Assembly (NCBI GenBank): GCA_017303505.1
Contig: JAFLCP010000067.1
Coordinates: forward strand, 1 to 39,625
DNA: 39,625 nt
Direction: 5' to 3'
Source of the DNA: Planctomycetota bacterium
GTDB taxonomy: Bacteria > Planctomycetota > Planctomycetia > Pirellulales > Pirellulaceae
The translations under genes and the position numbers were made by a program. This document shows positions 8,214 to 16,245 of the stretch, piece after piece. Positions within the stretch are counted from its first letter, which is position 1; each line of letters begins with the position of its first letter. The notes under the pieces are model-generated. The model was not told where the DNA came from. It did no database searches and saw nothing but the letters and a program-made list of their open reading frames with translations.

Positions 8214-9500
8214 TCAACTATGTCCCCCTGATTCAACCGAAAAACGTTCGATCAGGTTGCCTTTATCGTCAAACTTTAACGGAGTGGGGTCGTTGAGAAT
8301 TTTCAAATCACCCCGAGCTTGCGCTTCCTTAAAGAACACTTCGCTGCACTCGACCTCATTGAGGTGGAGCGTATCGGGAATCCACTGCACCGTTACGTCT
8401 GGTGCTGGCGTCAGACCGGCCATGCCCACAGCCGCCTCTAACGCCGCGCGGTCGGAGTCAAATGCAATCGGAACCATCGCCGCTGTCACATGCCCGGCCG
8501 TTAGGCAATTGATTTTTGTGGAAACCAAATCCATTCCATCAATCACCCGCTGATGACACAACTCGGAGATGCCGATCCCTGTTGCATTGCCATGTGTGGC
8601 TTCCGTTAAGCCGCGTACATAGATGTGATGAATCCTTGGCCGTTCATCACCGGTTGGAGCATGATCGTTGAACTTGCGTCCAACCACATTGGTATCCATT
8701 CCCGCTCCGCTGATGTCTTTTCCGATCCGATCCACCATCAATACTTCGCATTCATCGAATGGTAATTTGGGTAGCCAAGATCGAACGCGATTCAACAACT
8801 GGGCTTCTTCGATTTCAATGCTCTCGGGCGAGCAAGCGACAATATCAGCCGTTTCTTCATCTCCATTTTCCAAGATGGCCAATCCGCCGATGATTCGACA
8901 TTTCGCCACAACCTCACGCACCACCGCGCGAATAATTTGATCAAACGAATACTTCATGATCGCCCGATGATAGACTTCAGCCCCATTGGTCTTTCCCAAG
9001 CCAATGAGCATCATCTTCATCAGACCACTTTCTATCGATCCTGCAAAACGCGTGTGGGGTTTGATACGATTCACGACTAAGACATGCTGAGCTTGAAATG
9101 CATGACGATCAAAGTGAACGGGAAAGCCTTCGTCTGCTTGGCAAACAATAACCGTTTCCATGGAGGAGCGAATATCGCAACCGAGCGATTCCTCGGTCAT
9201 GCCAAGCCGGCCCAATAACGCTTTCTGACCTTCGGCTGTCGCACCACCATGACTTCCCATCGCCGGCACAACGTACGGAATGCCCCCCACGGTTTTCACG
9301 GCATCCACTGCAGCGCGAATGATTTTTGGAATATTGGCGATGCCGCGACTCCCGGCCGTGATCGCTACCGTCTCACCCGGCTTCACTCGCTGCAAAATGG
9401 CTTTGCTGTGAAGCTGCTCCAGTACTCGCCTGGGGATGTCATCCACGCGTGGGGCAGGGAAGTGTTGGCGGACGCGAAAAAAACGGGGGAGGGATTCCAT
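8214..9500 (-). CDS. LarA-like (DUF2088 / lactate racemase N-terminal domain) protein
   Basis: A 428-aa cytoplasmic protein. The N-terminal part contains a Rossmann-like segment, 'VAITAGSRGIANIPKIIRAAVDAV', then the LarA-type 'MGSHGGATAEGQ' motif, and 'VVNRIKPHTRFAGSIESGLMKMMLIGLGK', which resembles the active-site region of LarA family proteins. LarA proper is a lactate racemase with a nickel-pincer cofactor made by LarB, LarC and LarE. None of those genes is nearby, so racemase activity should not be assumed. Related proteins include racemases and epimerases of other 2-hydroxyacids and uncharacterised DUF2088 members. It is transcribed divergently from the coiled-coil membrane protein gene at 9951, with a long intergenic region between them. 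Confidence 0.65.
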   Translation of the reverse strand: MESLPRFFRVRQHFPAPRVDDIPRRVLEQLHSKAILQRVKPGETVAITAGSRGIANIPKIIRAAVDAVKTVGGIPYVVPAMGSHGGATAEGQKALLGRLGMTEESLGCDIRSSMETVIVCQADEGFPVHFDRHAFQAQHVLVVNRIKPHTRFAGSIESGLMKMMLIGLGKTNGAEVYHRAIMKYSFDQIIRAVVREVVAKCRIIGGLAILENGDEETADIVACSPESIEIEEAQLLNRVRSWLPKLPFDECEVLMVDRIGKDISGAGMDTNVVGRKFNDHAPTGDERPRIHHIYVRGLTEATHGNATGIGISELCHQRVIDGMDLVSTKINCLTAGHVTAAMVPIAFDSDRAALEAAVGMAGLTPAPDVTVQWIPDTLHLNEVECSEVFFKEAQARGDLKILNDPTPLKFDDKGNLIERFSVESGGHS

Positions 9501-9950
9501 ATCGTTCTTTCATCCAAGCAAGCGACAAAGCAGAAAGCGTGAGGGAGGAAAACTGCGGGCCCACCCCCGCCAAAAGAAGTAAAACCGCAGCAGCTTTGGG
9601 TAGGAAATGGGCTCAAAAACAGATAATAGCCGAAAATCGGTGGGCAAATCAGCCGGATGGGACGTCAGACGGTAACGAAAGAAGTCTCAGAGCCCGCAAA
9701 CTCCAAAATTTATCGCAGCGGAAAAAAAATTTTTCCGGGCCAAAACAATAATCCCCAGGGTGCGGCGAATAGCTCCATGAATAAAGCCGCTGGGTAGGAC
9801 AGCCCAGCGGTTCAAGTCACTGGACATCTACAAGGGTTGAGCTGATTGTGGGCACGACGCCCCATTAGCGGCGAAATGTCAAGTGCGGGCTGAGATAGCC
9901 GGCTCAGACACGACACTCGGTTTTCGGCGAACAATGAAGGGGATCGTAAA
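9501..9950. other. 450-bp divergent intergenic region with hairpins
   Basis: No gene is supported here. It should hold promoters for the LarA-like gene (left) and the coiled-coil gene (right). Visible structure includes an A/T-tract inverted repeat at 9719-9737 (cggaaaaa / tttttccg), an 8-bp hairpin at 9787-9810 (ccgctggg / cccagcgg), and a weaker one near 9890-9910 (ctgag / ctcag). The last two would lie in the leader of the coiled-coil gene, whose ATG follows an aagggg ribosome-binding site. Confidence 0.5.
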
Positions 9951-10751
9951 ATGCTAAAGAAAGTTTTGTTAGGAACACTGGTCGCAGGGGGTGTCGGAGT
10001 GCTGTTCGTAGGAACTCCGCTCGCCTATTACGCTCGCACGGCATACAGCACCGTTCGAGACACCGTGAAAGAGAGCGTACCGATTCAAATTGAAATCAAA
10101 CGCGCTCGTCAGATGATCGAAGAACTCAAACCAGAAATCGCAGCCAATTTGCGAATCATTGCCCAGCAGGAAGTCGAAGTAGCCCGACTCACCTCTGAAG
10201 TAGAAAACAAGCAAGATCAGTTGGCGGTTGCTCGCGACAAGATCATGCGATTAAAGACCGACCTTTCCGAAGGGAAAGAGCAGTTCGTGTATGCAGGTCG
10301 CAAGTTCACTTCGACCGAAGTTAAGCAAGACCTCAACAACCGTTTCGAACAGTTCAAGACGCAGGAATCGGTAACGGACAAGATGGAAAAGATCTTGGCC
10401 GCCCGCCAACGAAACTTGGAAGCTGCTCGCGCAAAACTCAACGAGATGTTGGCTGCTAAGAAGCAGTTAGAAATCGAAGTTGAAGATTTGCAAGCTCGCT
10501 ACACCATGGTGGAAGTGGCTCAAACCGAAAGCAAGTTGAACTTGGACGACAGTGCCCTCAGCCGTACTCGTCAAGTTTTGGATGACATCCGTACCCGTAT
10601 CGATGTTGCCGAACGCCTAGCAAGCAGCGAAGGTGCATTGGAAGGAACCATTCCATTGGACGAAGAAACTCCAGTCGATTTGCTCGATCAGATCACCGAC
10701 TATTTCGGTGAAGGTCGCGAAGAAGTCGAAGCTTTAGTAAACACGAAGTAA
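9951..10751 (+). CDS. Membrane-anchored coiled-coil protein, function unknown
   Basis: A 266-aa protein with one N-terminal hydrophobic segment (about residues 5-27, 'VLLGTLVAGGVGVLFVGTPLAYY') followed by an almost continuous helical coiled coil (about 40-225) rich in Glu, Lys, Gln and Arg heptads. The acidic tail contains 'DQITDYFGEGREEVEALV'. It resembles PspA/IM30-like or generic envelope coiled-coil proteins in composition only. No enzymatic motif is present. The ATG is preceded by aagggg at a good distance. The next genes encode an FHA-like protein and a kinase, but a 150-bp gap holding an inverted repeat separates them, so co-transcription is uncertain. Similar anchored coiled-coil proteins are common hypotheticals in planctomycetes (general knowledge). 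A structural role at the envelope is inference. Confidence 0.8.
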   Translation: MLKKVLLGTLVAGGVGVLFVGTPLAYYARTAYSTVRDTVKESVPIQIEIKRARQMIEELKPEIAANLRIIAQQEVEVARLTSEVENKQDQLAVARDKIMRLKTDLSEGKEQFVYAGRKFTSTEVKQDLNNRFEQFKTQESVTDKMEKILAARQRNLEAARAKLNEMLAAKKQLEIEVEDLQARYTMVEVAQTESKLNLDDSALSRTRQVLDDIRTRIDVAERLASSEGALEGTIPLDEETPVDLLDQITDYFGEGREEVEALVNTK

Positions 10752-10812
10752 TTCGGTTCTCTAAACTCTGTTGAATGGACCCTACCTTTTCCAGGTCAGG
10801 GGGAATAAATTG

Positions 10813-10861
10813 ACAGGGTCGACATTACAACCGCCAGAACGGTGAAAAGTGTCGACCCTGT
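10813..10861. repeat. Perfect 12-bp inverted repeat, REP-like or terminator stem
   Basis: The arms acagggtcgaca (10813-10824) and tgtcgaccctgt (10850-10861) are perfectly complementary and enclose a 25-nt spacer. The element begins 62 nt after the coiled-coil gene stop. The arms contain GTCGAC, itself a palindrome, so they could also pair in other registers. There is no T-tract typical of an intrinsic terminator. A dispersed REP/MITE-like element is the main alternative. Confidence 0.6.
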
Positions 10862-10910
10862 TATATTAAAATGAATTCTCGGCAATCGATGGTGTGGTGA
10901 AGGGTTGGTT

Positions 10911-11576
10911 ATGCGAAACTGGTTAGCCAAAACGGTAGCGGTCGATCATCGCACCCCCGAAACGCCAACTTCTTCTCAAAGCACTTCTCCTGGCCACACC
11001 GGCATACCTCAATTTCTTTGGATTGATGGCGTTGGCGGTTACCGAATCTGCACGGGAGAGGAATGGGTTGTCGGCCAAGCTGTGCCAGGCAACCAAGTCG
11101 ACCTAACCATCTTGGGCGACTTGAGTCGTCGAGCTTTGGCATTGCGACGTTCAGGTCGCGATTATTTTTTGCAACCGTGGCAAGACGTACGAATCAATCA
11201 ACATCCCATTGATCGACCTGCACTGCTGCAAGATGGTGCGGAAGTCACCATCGGCAATCGCGTGCAAATGTCTTTCCGTTTGCCGAACCCTTGGAGTTCT
11301 TCAGCGATCTTGAAGTTGCTGAGCAACCATCGCTGGCAACCATCCGTGGACGGAATCATCTTGCTCGCGGACAGCATTGTTATGGGACCGATGGAGGGTA
11401 GCCATATCGTTTGTCCGTTTTGGAATAAAGAGTTGGTTATCTATCGTGATAGTCACAAACTTTTCTGTCGCAGTGCGGCTGAATTGCAAGTGAATCAACA
11501 GACGCGGAGCGGCGAATTTGAGCTGCACGTTGGAGATAAAGTCCGCAGCGAAGACTTATCGTTCGGATTGGAATAA
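10911..11576 (+). CDS. FHA-like domain protein adjacent to a Ser/Thr kinase
   Basis: A roughly 221-aa soluble protein. From about residue 30 it shows a beta-rich pattern, 'FLWIDGVGGYRICTGEEWVVGQ' then 'DLTILGDLSRRALALRRSGRDYFLQPW', a spacer, and 'LLQDGAEVTIGNRVQMSF', which matches the layout of FHA phosphothreonine-binding domains: a G(x)W-type first strand, an S-R-x-A-type loop, and a 'dGdxitIG' C-terminal strand. The C-terminal half repeats a similar pattern ('SIVMGPMEGSHIVCPFWNKELVIYRDSHKLFCRSA'), so there may be two FHA-like units. I prefer ATG 10911, which has aaggg 7-11 nt upstream, over the TTG two codons earlier. The kinase gene starts 136 nt downstream on the same strand, so a phosphosignalling pair is a reasonable inference. 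Confidence 0.7.
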   Translation: MRNWLAKTVAVDHRTPETPTSSQSTSPGHTGIPQFLWIDGVGGYRICTGEEWVVGQAVPGNQVDLTILGDLSRRALALRRSGRDYFLQPWQDVRINQHPIDRPALLQDGAEVTIGNRVQMSFRLPNPWSSSAILKLLSNHRWQPSVDGIILLADSIVMGPMEGSHIVCPFWNKELVIYRDSHKLFCRSAAELQVNQQTRSGEFELHVGDKVRSEDLSFGLE

Positions 11577-11712
11577 GAAACCGTAGCGGACTGGCTGCAA
11601 AACGAGCGCCCAGCTGCTGCCTAAACAGTGCCGATGACATAAGAGCAATTAAAACTTTGTAGAATACCAGCGTCCGCCATAAACGGGCTCTGGGGTCGGA
11701 AGACGAATCGCT

Positions 11713-13908
11713 ATGGCACTCTTTACGAAGAAACAAGTGGCAATTGAAAAGAGCCCCAGCGTTGATAATGGGCCAGAGCGTGTGCCAAACAACAGGCTCG
11801 ACAATGAGCCCAACAGTCCACAAGAGAAACAGGTGGTCGCAATGAGATTTACCTACGGAAACGGCGATACGCCTCTGTCAGGATACACTATCAAGCGCGG
11901 TGTCGGCACCGGAGGCTTCGGTGAAGTATATTTCGCCATCAATGATGCTGGTAAAGAAGTTGCCCTCAAACGCATCCAACGCAATTTGGATGTCGAAATG
12001 CGCGGCGTTCGCCACGTACTCAATCTGAAACACCCAAACCTTATCGCTCTTTTCGACATCCGGTTCGATAACGAAGGTCAAGGCTGGATCGTCATGGAGT
12101 TCATGCAAGGCCTCGGTTTGCGCGATGCGTTGGATCGGGTTCCAAGCGGAATGCCGGAAGAAGATGCGTTGCGATGGTTCGGCCAAATCGCGGCTGGCGT
12201 CACGCATTTACACGATAACGGTATCGTGCATCGCGACCTCAAACCTGCCAACATTTTCGATGATCGCGGTATCGTTAAGGTTGGTGATTACGGTTTGTCC
12301 AAGTTCATTTCAGCCAGCCGCCGCGGTGGCCAAACTGAAAGCGTGGGAACGTTTCACTATATGGCTCCCGAGGTAGGGAAGGGTGAATACGGTAAAGAAA
12401 TCGATATCTATGCTCTCGGTATTATCTTGTATGAAATGCTCACCGGAGACGTTCCGTTCAATGGTGAAACCAGCCAAGAAATTATCATGAAACATTTGAC
12501 GGCAGATCCCAATTTGGATTGCCTACCTAGTCCTTATCGTGAAGTGATCGGCAAGGCGTTGCAAAAGAATCCTGCCGCGCGCTTCAAAGATGTGCGCGAA
12601 ATGCTGGCTCCGTTGGGCCTTGCCATCGATCAAGGTGGCATGGTCACCCGCATGAGCCATCCAGGTCCAGTCCCTGCTTACACGGCTTCTCGCGACACTT
12701 CGCGTTCGATTCCACCTCGCGTTGATCCGTCACCGCGGATGGATCCTGCGCGTACACAACCTACCGTTGCAGGTCACACGCCACAGCGTGGCCCAACGGT
12801 ATCGATGCCTCCCGCCAACTCGCTTCATTACGATGAGCCGATCGCTTCGTTGGTGAAACAGAAGGCGGCTGGCATTCGGAATTGGTGGCAAGGTCTACCG
12901 CAGAACGGAACACGCTTGGCCCTGGCAATCGTGGGAATCTACATGCTTATCTCCTATGGACCATTTTTGGTTCCCATCGTGGGAGTTGCATTGGTGATGT
13001 ATGTCCCTTACTACATTCTGTGGTGGTTCTTCCGACCTCCCGTACCTCAACAACCTTATGTTCAGTCACAGCCACTAGCTGCTAGGTCGCCTCAGCCACA
13101 GGCCCCGCAACCTAAAGCTCAGCCGCCGGTTCTGTATCCTGTTGCTAGTCAACAACCTCAACCTGCGCCATCGCTAGCTCAACAACGTGCGGCAGCACCT
13201 CGGCTCACAGCGAAACAAATTCGACAAGCCCAACAACGGAAGATCGCCTTGTTGCCCATGTCCAACCGAGTTCAGTCCTACACCGGTAGCCTACTCGGCT
13301 CAACCATGGTGATGACCATCTTGGCTGGGCTCGCTACGATCTCACCAATGGTATCATCGGGAAGCCAATCGGGCCCGGCGATTGCTTTAGCTTGGTCGGG
13401 CTTTATGGCCTTGGCGACCACTTGGACCGTGCTGACATTTTCTAAGCTCTGGGAAACGAACGATGGCGACAACGCCACTCGACGTTTCTCCATGCTGGGC
13501 GCAGGACTTGGTTTAGGCTTGGCTGCATACGGACTGAATCAATTCTTGGTGGTACCTTGGGGTGATATGCCAACGATGATGTCATCCTCCAACTTTGTCG
13601 CCAAAGATTGGGAAGGTTTCTACGGTACTGATGGAGTTCCACTACTTCCTGCTTACCTAGCACACTTCGCTCTCCTGATGGGCTTAGTGCGTTGGTGGCG
13701 TCAAGCCGATCCTCTCCGCTCGTCACGATTCAGCATCTTCGCTGTAATCGGTGCGGTAATCGGTGAATTGATCGTAAATGCCGTTTTCCAATTGCCACAA
13801 CCTTGGGGAATTTTTATCGCAGTCGGAAGCAGCATTGCCATACAACTTTCAACTCCCAAGCTGTTTGCAGACAACGAAGAATCGCACTCAGAAGCGCAAA
13901 TCGTGTAG
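11713..13908 (+). CDS. Membrane-bound Ser/Thr protein kinase (PknB/Hanks type)
   Basis: A 731-aa protein. The kinase domain spans about residues 57-305: glycine loop 'GVGTGGFGEVY', catalytic Lys86 in 'VALKRI', the HRDLKPAN loop with Asp175, metal-binding Asp192 in 'DYG' (the usual DFG has Tyr for Phe), and 'MAPEV'. All catalytic residues are present, so it should be active. A Pro/Gln-rich linker follows, interrupted by a hydrophobic double segment (about 397-440, 'LALAIVGIYMLISYGPFLVPIVG'). The C-terminal third has several more membrane helices. No PASTA or other sensor domain is seen, so sensing may occur in the membrane domain. Met44 (nt 11842), just before the kinase fold, is an alternative start. 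The FHA-like gene upstream is the likely partner. Confidence 0.9.
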   Translation: MALFTKKQVAIEKSPSVDNGPERVPNNRLDNEPNSPQEKQVVAMRFTYGNGDTPLSGYTIKRGVGTGGFGEVYFAINDAGKEVALKRIQRNLDVEMRGVRHVLNLKHPNLIALFDIRFDNEGQGWIVMEFMQGLGLRDALDRVPSGMPEEDALRWFGQIAAGVTHLHDNGIVHRDLKPANIFDDRGIVKVGDYGLSKFISASRRGGQTESVGTFHYMAPEVGKGEYGKEIDIYALGIILYEMLTGDVPFNGETSQEIIMKHLTADPNLDCLPSPYREVIGKALQKNPAARFKDVREMLAPLGLAIDQGGMVTRMSHPGPVPAYTASRDTSRSIPPRVDPSPRMDPARTQPTVAGHTPQRGPTVSMPPANSLHYDEPIASLVKQKAAGIRNWWQGLPQNGTRLALAIVGIYMLISYGPFLVPIVGVALVMYVPYYILWWFFRPPVPQQPYVQSQPLAARSPQPQAPQPKAQPPVLYPVASQQPQPAPSLAQQRAAAPRLTAKQIRQAQQRKIALLPMSNRVQSYTGSLLGSTMVMTILAGLATISPMVSSGSQSGPAIALAWSGFMALATTWTVLTFSKLWETNDGDNATRRFSMLGAGLGLGLAAYGLNQFLVVPWGDMPTMMSSSNFVAKDWEGFYGTDGVPLLPAYLAHFALLMGLVRWWRQADPLRSSRFSIFAVIGAVIGELIVNAVFQLPQPWGIFIAVGSSIAIQLSTPKLFADNEESHSEAQIV

Positions 13909-14038
13909 TCATTGCTCCATATCTCGCGGGTTCCTAGAAACCTCCCGCGTAGGCATCAACATCAGCACCCAGCGTCAAAACACCAACGGCATTTTGAAAT
14001 TGAAGTACCAAGTTATGCGAACCAACGATTGCTCTAAC

Positions 14039-14998
14039 ATGAAGAAGTTCCTGGGACGCAGCCTGCTCGCGTTAGCAGTTTCGTCGTCGGTTTTGCTGCT
14101 AAGTCAAACTGTGCAAGCAGCTCCTCAAGAAGTACCAGCACCTGAAGCCCCAGCTCCTGAAGCGCCTGCTAGCGAACCTCCAGCACCTGCCCCCCCAGCA
14201 CCTGAACCTCCAGCTAACGAAACGAGCCCTGCGTCCACTGTTTCATCACCTGAGAAGGAAACATCAACGGCATCAGATAGCGGCACAACCGCGACAGCTG
14301 AAACGGACAGTTCCCAAGAAACGCAACCAGCTAACCAAGAAAAACCTTCTCCCGCTCCCGGCGCTGAAGTCGAAGGTACCGACGATTTAGGCATGTTGGA
14401 GTCCACAGAGGAAACCAAGGATTCTGCAACACCTGCAGACCAGGAAAGCGAGCCAAGCCAGAAGGACACCGACTCAACCTCCCCGGCCAAAGAACTTAAT
14501 GTCCCTCCGAAGGACATGGTACCGCTTTACGAAAAAGATCGCCCCGAGTGGCTTTTCAAATCGCCCACAATCGAAGATGGGAAGCTGGTCATTTATGTAG
14601 GTGGCGAACTCTGCAGCACCGAAGAAGAATGCGAGAAAAAACAACCAGCAGCCATGTATGCTGAAGTATGCAACTACTTTGACAACGATGTTTTCCACGA
14701 ACGTAACGCTTCGCTTGGCACACCGTTGACCAGCGAACTTATTGCGAATCGGTGGGTTGATAAAACAGAAAACTATGTCGCCAAAGTACAGACCTCTGAA
14801 GGAACGATGTACCAACTGTGGTCGATCGTTCGAATCGATGACGAAGGTATCAAGACCATGAAGCAATGGCACCTTGCCACGGTGCAACCCGCTCGCGTGA
14901 GGACTCTCGGGGTCGGACTTATTGGCCTCCTAAGCAGCATTGGACTTATCCATCTGGGCGCCCGATTTGCTGGCAGAAAATCCCGAAAAAAGGCCTAA
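14039..14998 (+). CDS. Pro/Ala/Glu-rich exported protein with C-terminal membrane anchor
   Basis: A 319-aa protein read from ATG 14039. Residues 1-26 form a clear signal peptide ('FLGRSLLALAVSSSVLLLSQ', cleavage near 'VQA'), and Met 14015 is an alternative start that adds eight residues. A long low-complexity region follows (about residues 27-155): first PAPEAP-type repeats, then a Ser/Thr/Glu/Gln-rich part, giving a flexible extracytoplasmic spacer. A compact domain (about 165-275, 'PEWLFKSPTIEDGKLVIYVGGELCSTEEECEK') has three closely placed Cys. A final transmembrane helix (about 285-305) precedes a basic 'GRKSRKKA' tail. That layout resembles a wall- or periplasm-spanning anchor protein. 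No known family was recognised. It lies 108 bp upstream of the ECF sigma gene on the same strand, so a link to its signalling is possible but unproven. Confidence 0.75.
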   Translation: MKKFLGRSLLALAVSSSVLLLSQTVQAAPQEVPAPEAPAPEAPASEPPAPAPPAPEPPANETSPASTVSSPEKETSTASDSGTTATAETDSSQETQPANQEKPSPAPGAEVEGTDDLGMLESTEETKDSATPADQESEPSQKDTDSTSPAKELNVPPKDMVPLYEKDRPEWLFKSPTIEDGKLVIYVGGELCSTEEECEKKQPAAMYAEVCNYFDNDVFHERNASLGTPLTSELIANRWVDKTENYVAKVQTSEGTMYQLWSIVRIDDEGIKTMKQWHLATVQPARVRTLGVGLIGLLSSIGLIHLGARFAGRKSRKKA

Positions 14999-15035
14999 TT
15001 GCTTGAGTTGAATCAGCCCTCACGACCACAGGACG

Positions 15036-15083
15036 AATTCAAGCCAATGTGGTATATTGGCGTTGGTCTCAACCACTTGAATT
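15036..15083 (+). promoter_or_regulatory. Potential three-way-junction RNA leader before sigma gene
   Basis: Nested inverted repeats lie just before the sigma gene. The outer helix is aattcaag (15036-15043) with cttgaatt (15076-15083). Inside it are one hairpin, ccaat/attgg (15044-15048 with 15056-15060), and a second, gttg/caac (15062-15065 with 15070-15073). The element ends 23 nt before the ATG. Chance folding cannot be excluded, and it could instead be an operator-like DNA palindrome. Confidence 0.35.
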
Positions 15084-15106
15084 AAGCTCGCTAACGGAAG
15101 CCTTGC

Positions 15107-15754
15107 ATGTCCTCGGACTCTTCATCAGCAGATCAACTTCTCATTGAACGTGTGCGACGTTCCGACCAACAAGCCTGGTCCGAGTTGATTCAACGCTATG
15201 AAGGTCGTCTACTGGCTTTCATCGATAGTCGTGTTGGAGATCGTGCCACTGCGGAAGACATTGTGCAAGAGACTTTTATCGGTCTTCTCAATAGCCTTCC
15301 CAATTACGATGGCAACCGCCCTCTCGAAAGCTATCTCTTCGCGATCTGTTCTTTTAAGCTCACCGATCACCTCCGACGCAATGGTCGGCGTCCAGCGATA
15401 TCTCTTGATCAAGGCAAAGACGATCAAGGGTGGTCGGATGTTTCGGGCCGCTTTCAAGGCGCAAGCTCAATCGCTCGCAGCAGTGAACGACGAAAGCTAG
15501 AAGAGAAAGCTGTCAACGATGCACTCAAAGAGCAAATCACCAAATGGAAAGAAAAAGGTGAGTGGCAAAAGCTTATGTGCTTAGAGTTGCTGTTTGTAGG
15601 TGGCGAAACCAACAAACGCACGGCCGAAATGCTCGGTGTTACTGAACAACAGGTTGCCAACTGGAAAGCGGATTTTATCTCACGCACCAGAACGCTCATC
15701 ACGCGTCAAAATCTGGATGCGGAAGTATTCCCAGAACTCCATTCCCAAGAATAG
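15107..15754 (+). CDS. ECF-type RNA polymerase sigma factor
   Basis: A 215-aa sigma-70 family protein with regions 2 and 4 only. Region 2 covers about residues 10-85: 'WSELIQRYEGRLLAFIDSRVGDRATAEDIVQETFIGLLNSL', then 'ESYLFAICSFKLTDHLRR', matching the core-binding and -10 recognition helices. A charged linker leads to a region 4 helix-turn-helix near residues 165-200 ('NKRTAEMLGVTEQQVANWKADF'). It should direct RNA polymerase to a small regulon. The linker between regions 2 and 4 (about residues 90-140) is longer than in many ECF factors. No anti-sigma gene with a zinc-binding motif is adjacent. The upstream neighbour is the exported proline-rich membrane protein, and the kinase and FHA-like genes are close, so kinase-linked control is conceivable. 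A ggaag sits about 10 nt before the ATG. Confidence 0.88.
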   Translation: MSSDSSSADQLLIERVRRSDQQAWSELIQRYEGRLLAFIDSRVGDRATAEDIVQETFIGLLNSLPNYDGNRPLESYLFAICSFKLTDHLRRNGRRPAISLDQGKDDQGWSDVSGRFQGASSIARSSERRKLEEKAVNDALKEQITKWKEKGEWQKLMCLELLFVGGETNKRTAEMLGVTEQQVANWKADFISRTRTLITRQNLDAEVFPELHSQE

Positions 15755-15765
15755 CTTCCAACGCT

Positions 15766-15902
15766 CCATGAGATTCCCTTCTCATGGGATACAGCAATGT
15801 GGCTGTATCATGCAGCAACCATCCATTTCGTTCGGTCGAATCGCAATCGAACTAGCCAGGATGTGAAGGCTGCGCCAATGACATCCAAGTCACGACGCAG
15901 CC
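15766..15902. terminator. Three stacked hairpins between convergent genes
   Basis: Hairpin 1 is 15766-15787 (ccatgaga / tctcatgg, 6-nt loop) and begins 11 nt after the sigma stop. Hairpin 2 is 15788-15809 (gatacagc / gctgtatc, 6-nt loop) and abuts it directly. Hairpin 3 is 15868-15902 (ggctgcg / cgcagcc) with an inner tgac/gtca stem. The region separates the sigma gene from the convergent lipoprotein gene. None has a strong T-tract, so a combined bidirectional terminator or mRNA-stabilising 3' end is the best reading. Confidence 0.5.
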
Positions 15903-15954
15903 GTCAAAGTGTATCTCGGCCAATCGAGCGATCTTGAGTTACGTCCTTGTAACC

Positions 15955-16245
15955 TTAGCGACCGATCGATGGAGGATTGTCAACGAGGAAGTCGCGTGGA
16001 CCGCGAGTGGTATAGTATGGATATCCCACGGTCGCTGCCGTTGGGCCACCGGATTGGGCCTGGGCATGATGTGGATATCGGCTGTGACTGATGTGACTTT
16101 GATAATCGGTTCCACCACGCTGCCAGCCAATGGTGCATGGGCGGCATCCGGTTCCTACACCGCATTGGTTGCAATCGCGGCGAAGATGACAGCCAGTTGA
16201 GGCCAACAGCGCCAACATGGAAAGAGCCAGCAAGCAACGTTTCAT
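15955..16245 (-). CDS. Small lipoprotein, planctomycete-type, unknown function
   Basis: A 96-aa protein. The signal peptide 'MKRCLLALSMLALLAS' leads to a lipobox ending TGC (Cys19), so it should be lipid-anchored. The mature part is short and Cys-rich at first ('RRDCNQCGVGTGCRPC'), then His/Gly/Gln-rich, and ends in 'VGYPYYTTRGPRDFLVDNPP'. That C-terminal tract is, as far as I recall, shared among small planctomycete lipoproteins. A gaaggga ribosome-binding site precedes the ATG on the minus strand. Four Cys in CxxC-like spacing could bind metal or form disulfides. The gene is convergent with the sigma gene. Its function is unknown. The overlapping plus-strand frames are shadows. Confidence 0.8.
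   Translation of the reverse strand: MKRCLLALSMLALLASTGCHLRRDCNQCGVGTGCRPCTIGWQRGGTDYQSHISHSRYPHHAQAQSGGPTAATVGYPYYTTRGPRDFLVDNPPSIGR

Noticed and set aside
14125-14517. 130-aa minus-strand Gly/Ala/Ser-rich frame
   Set aside because: It is the complement of the PAPEAP-type repeat region of the exported protein; low-complexity repeats keep the opposite strand open by chance.
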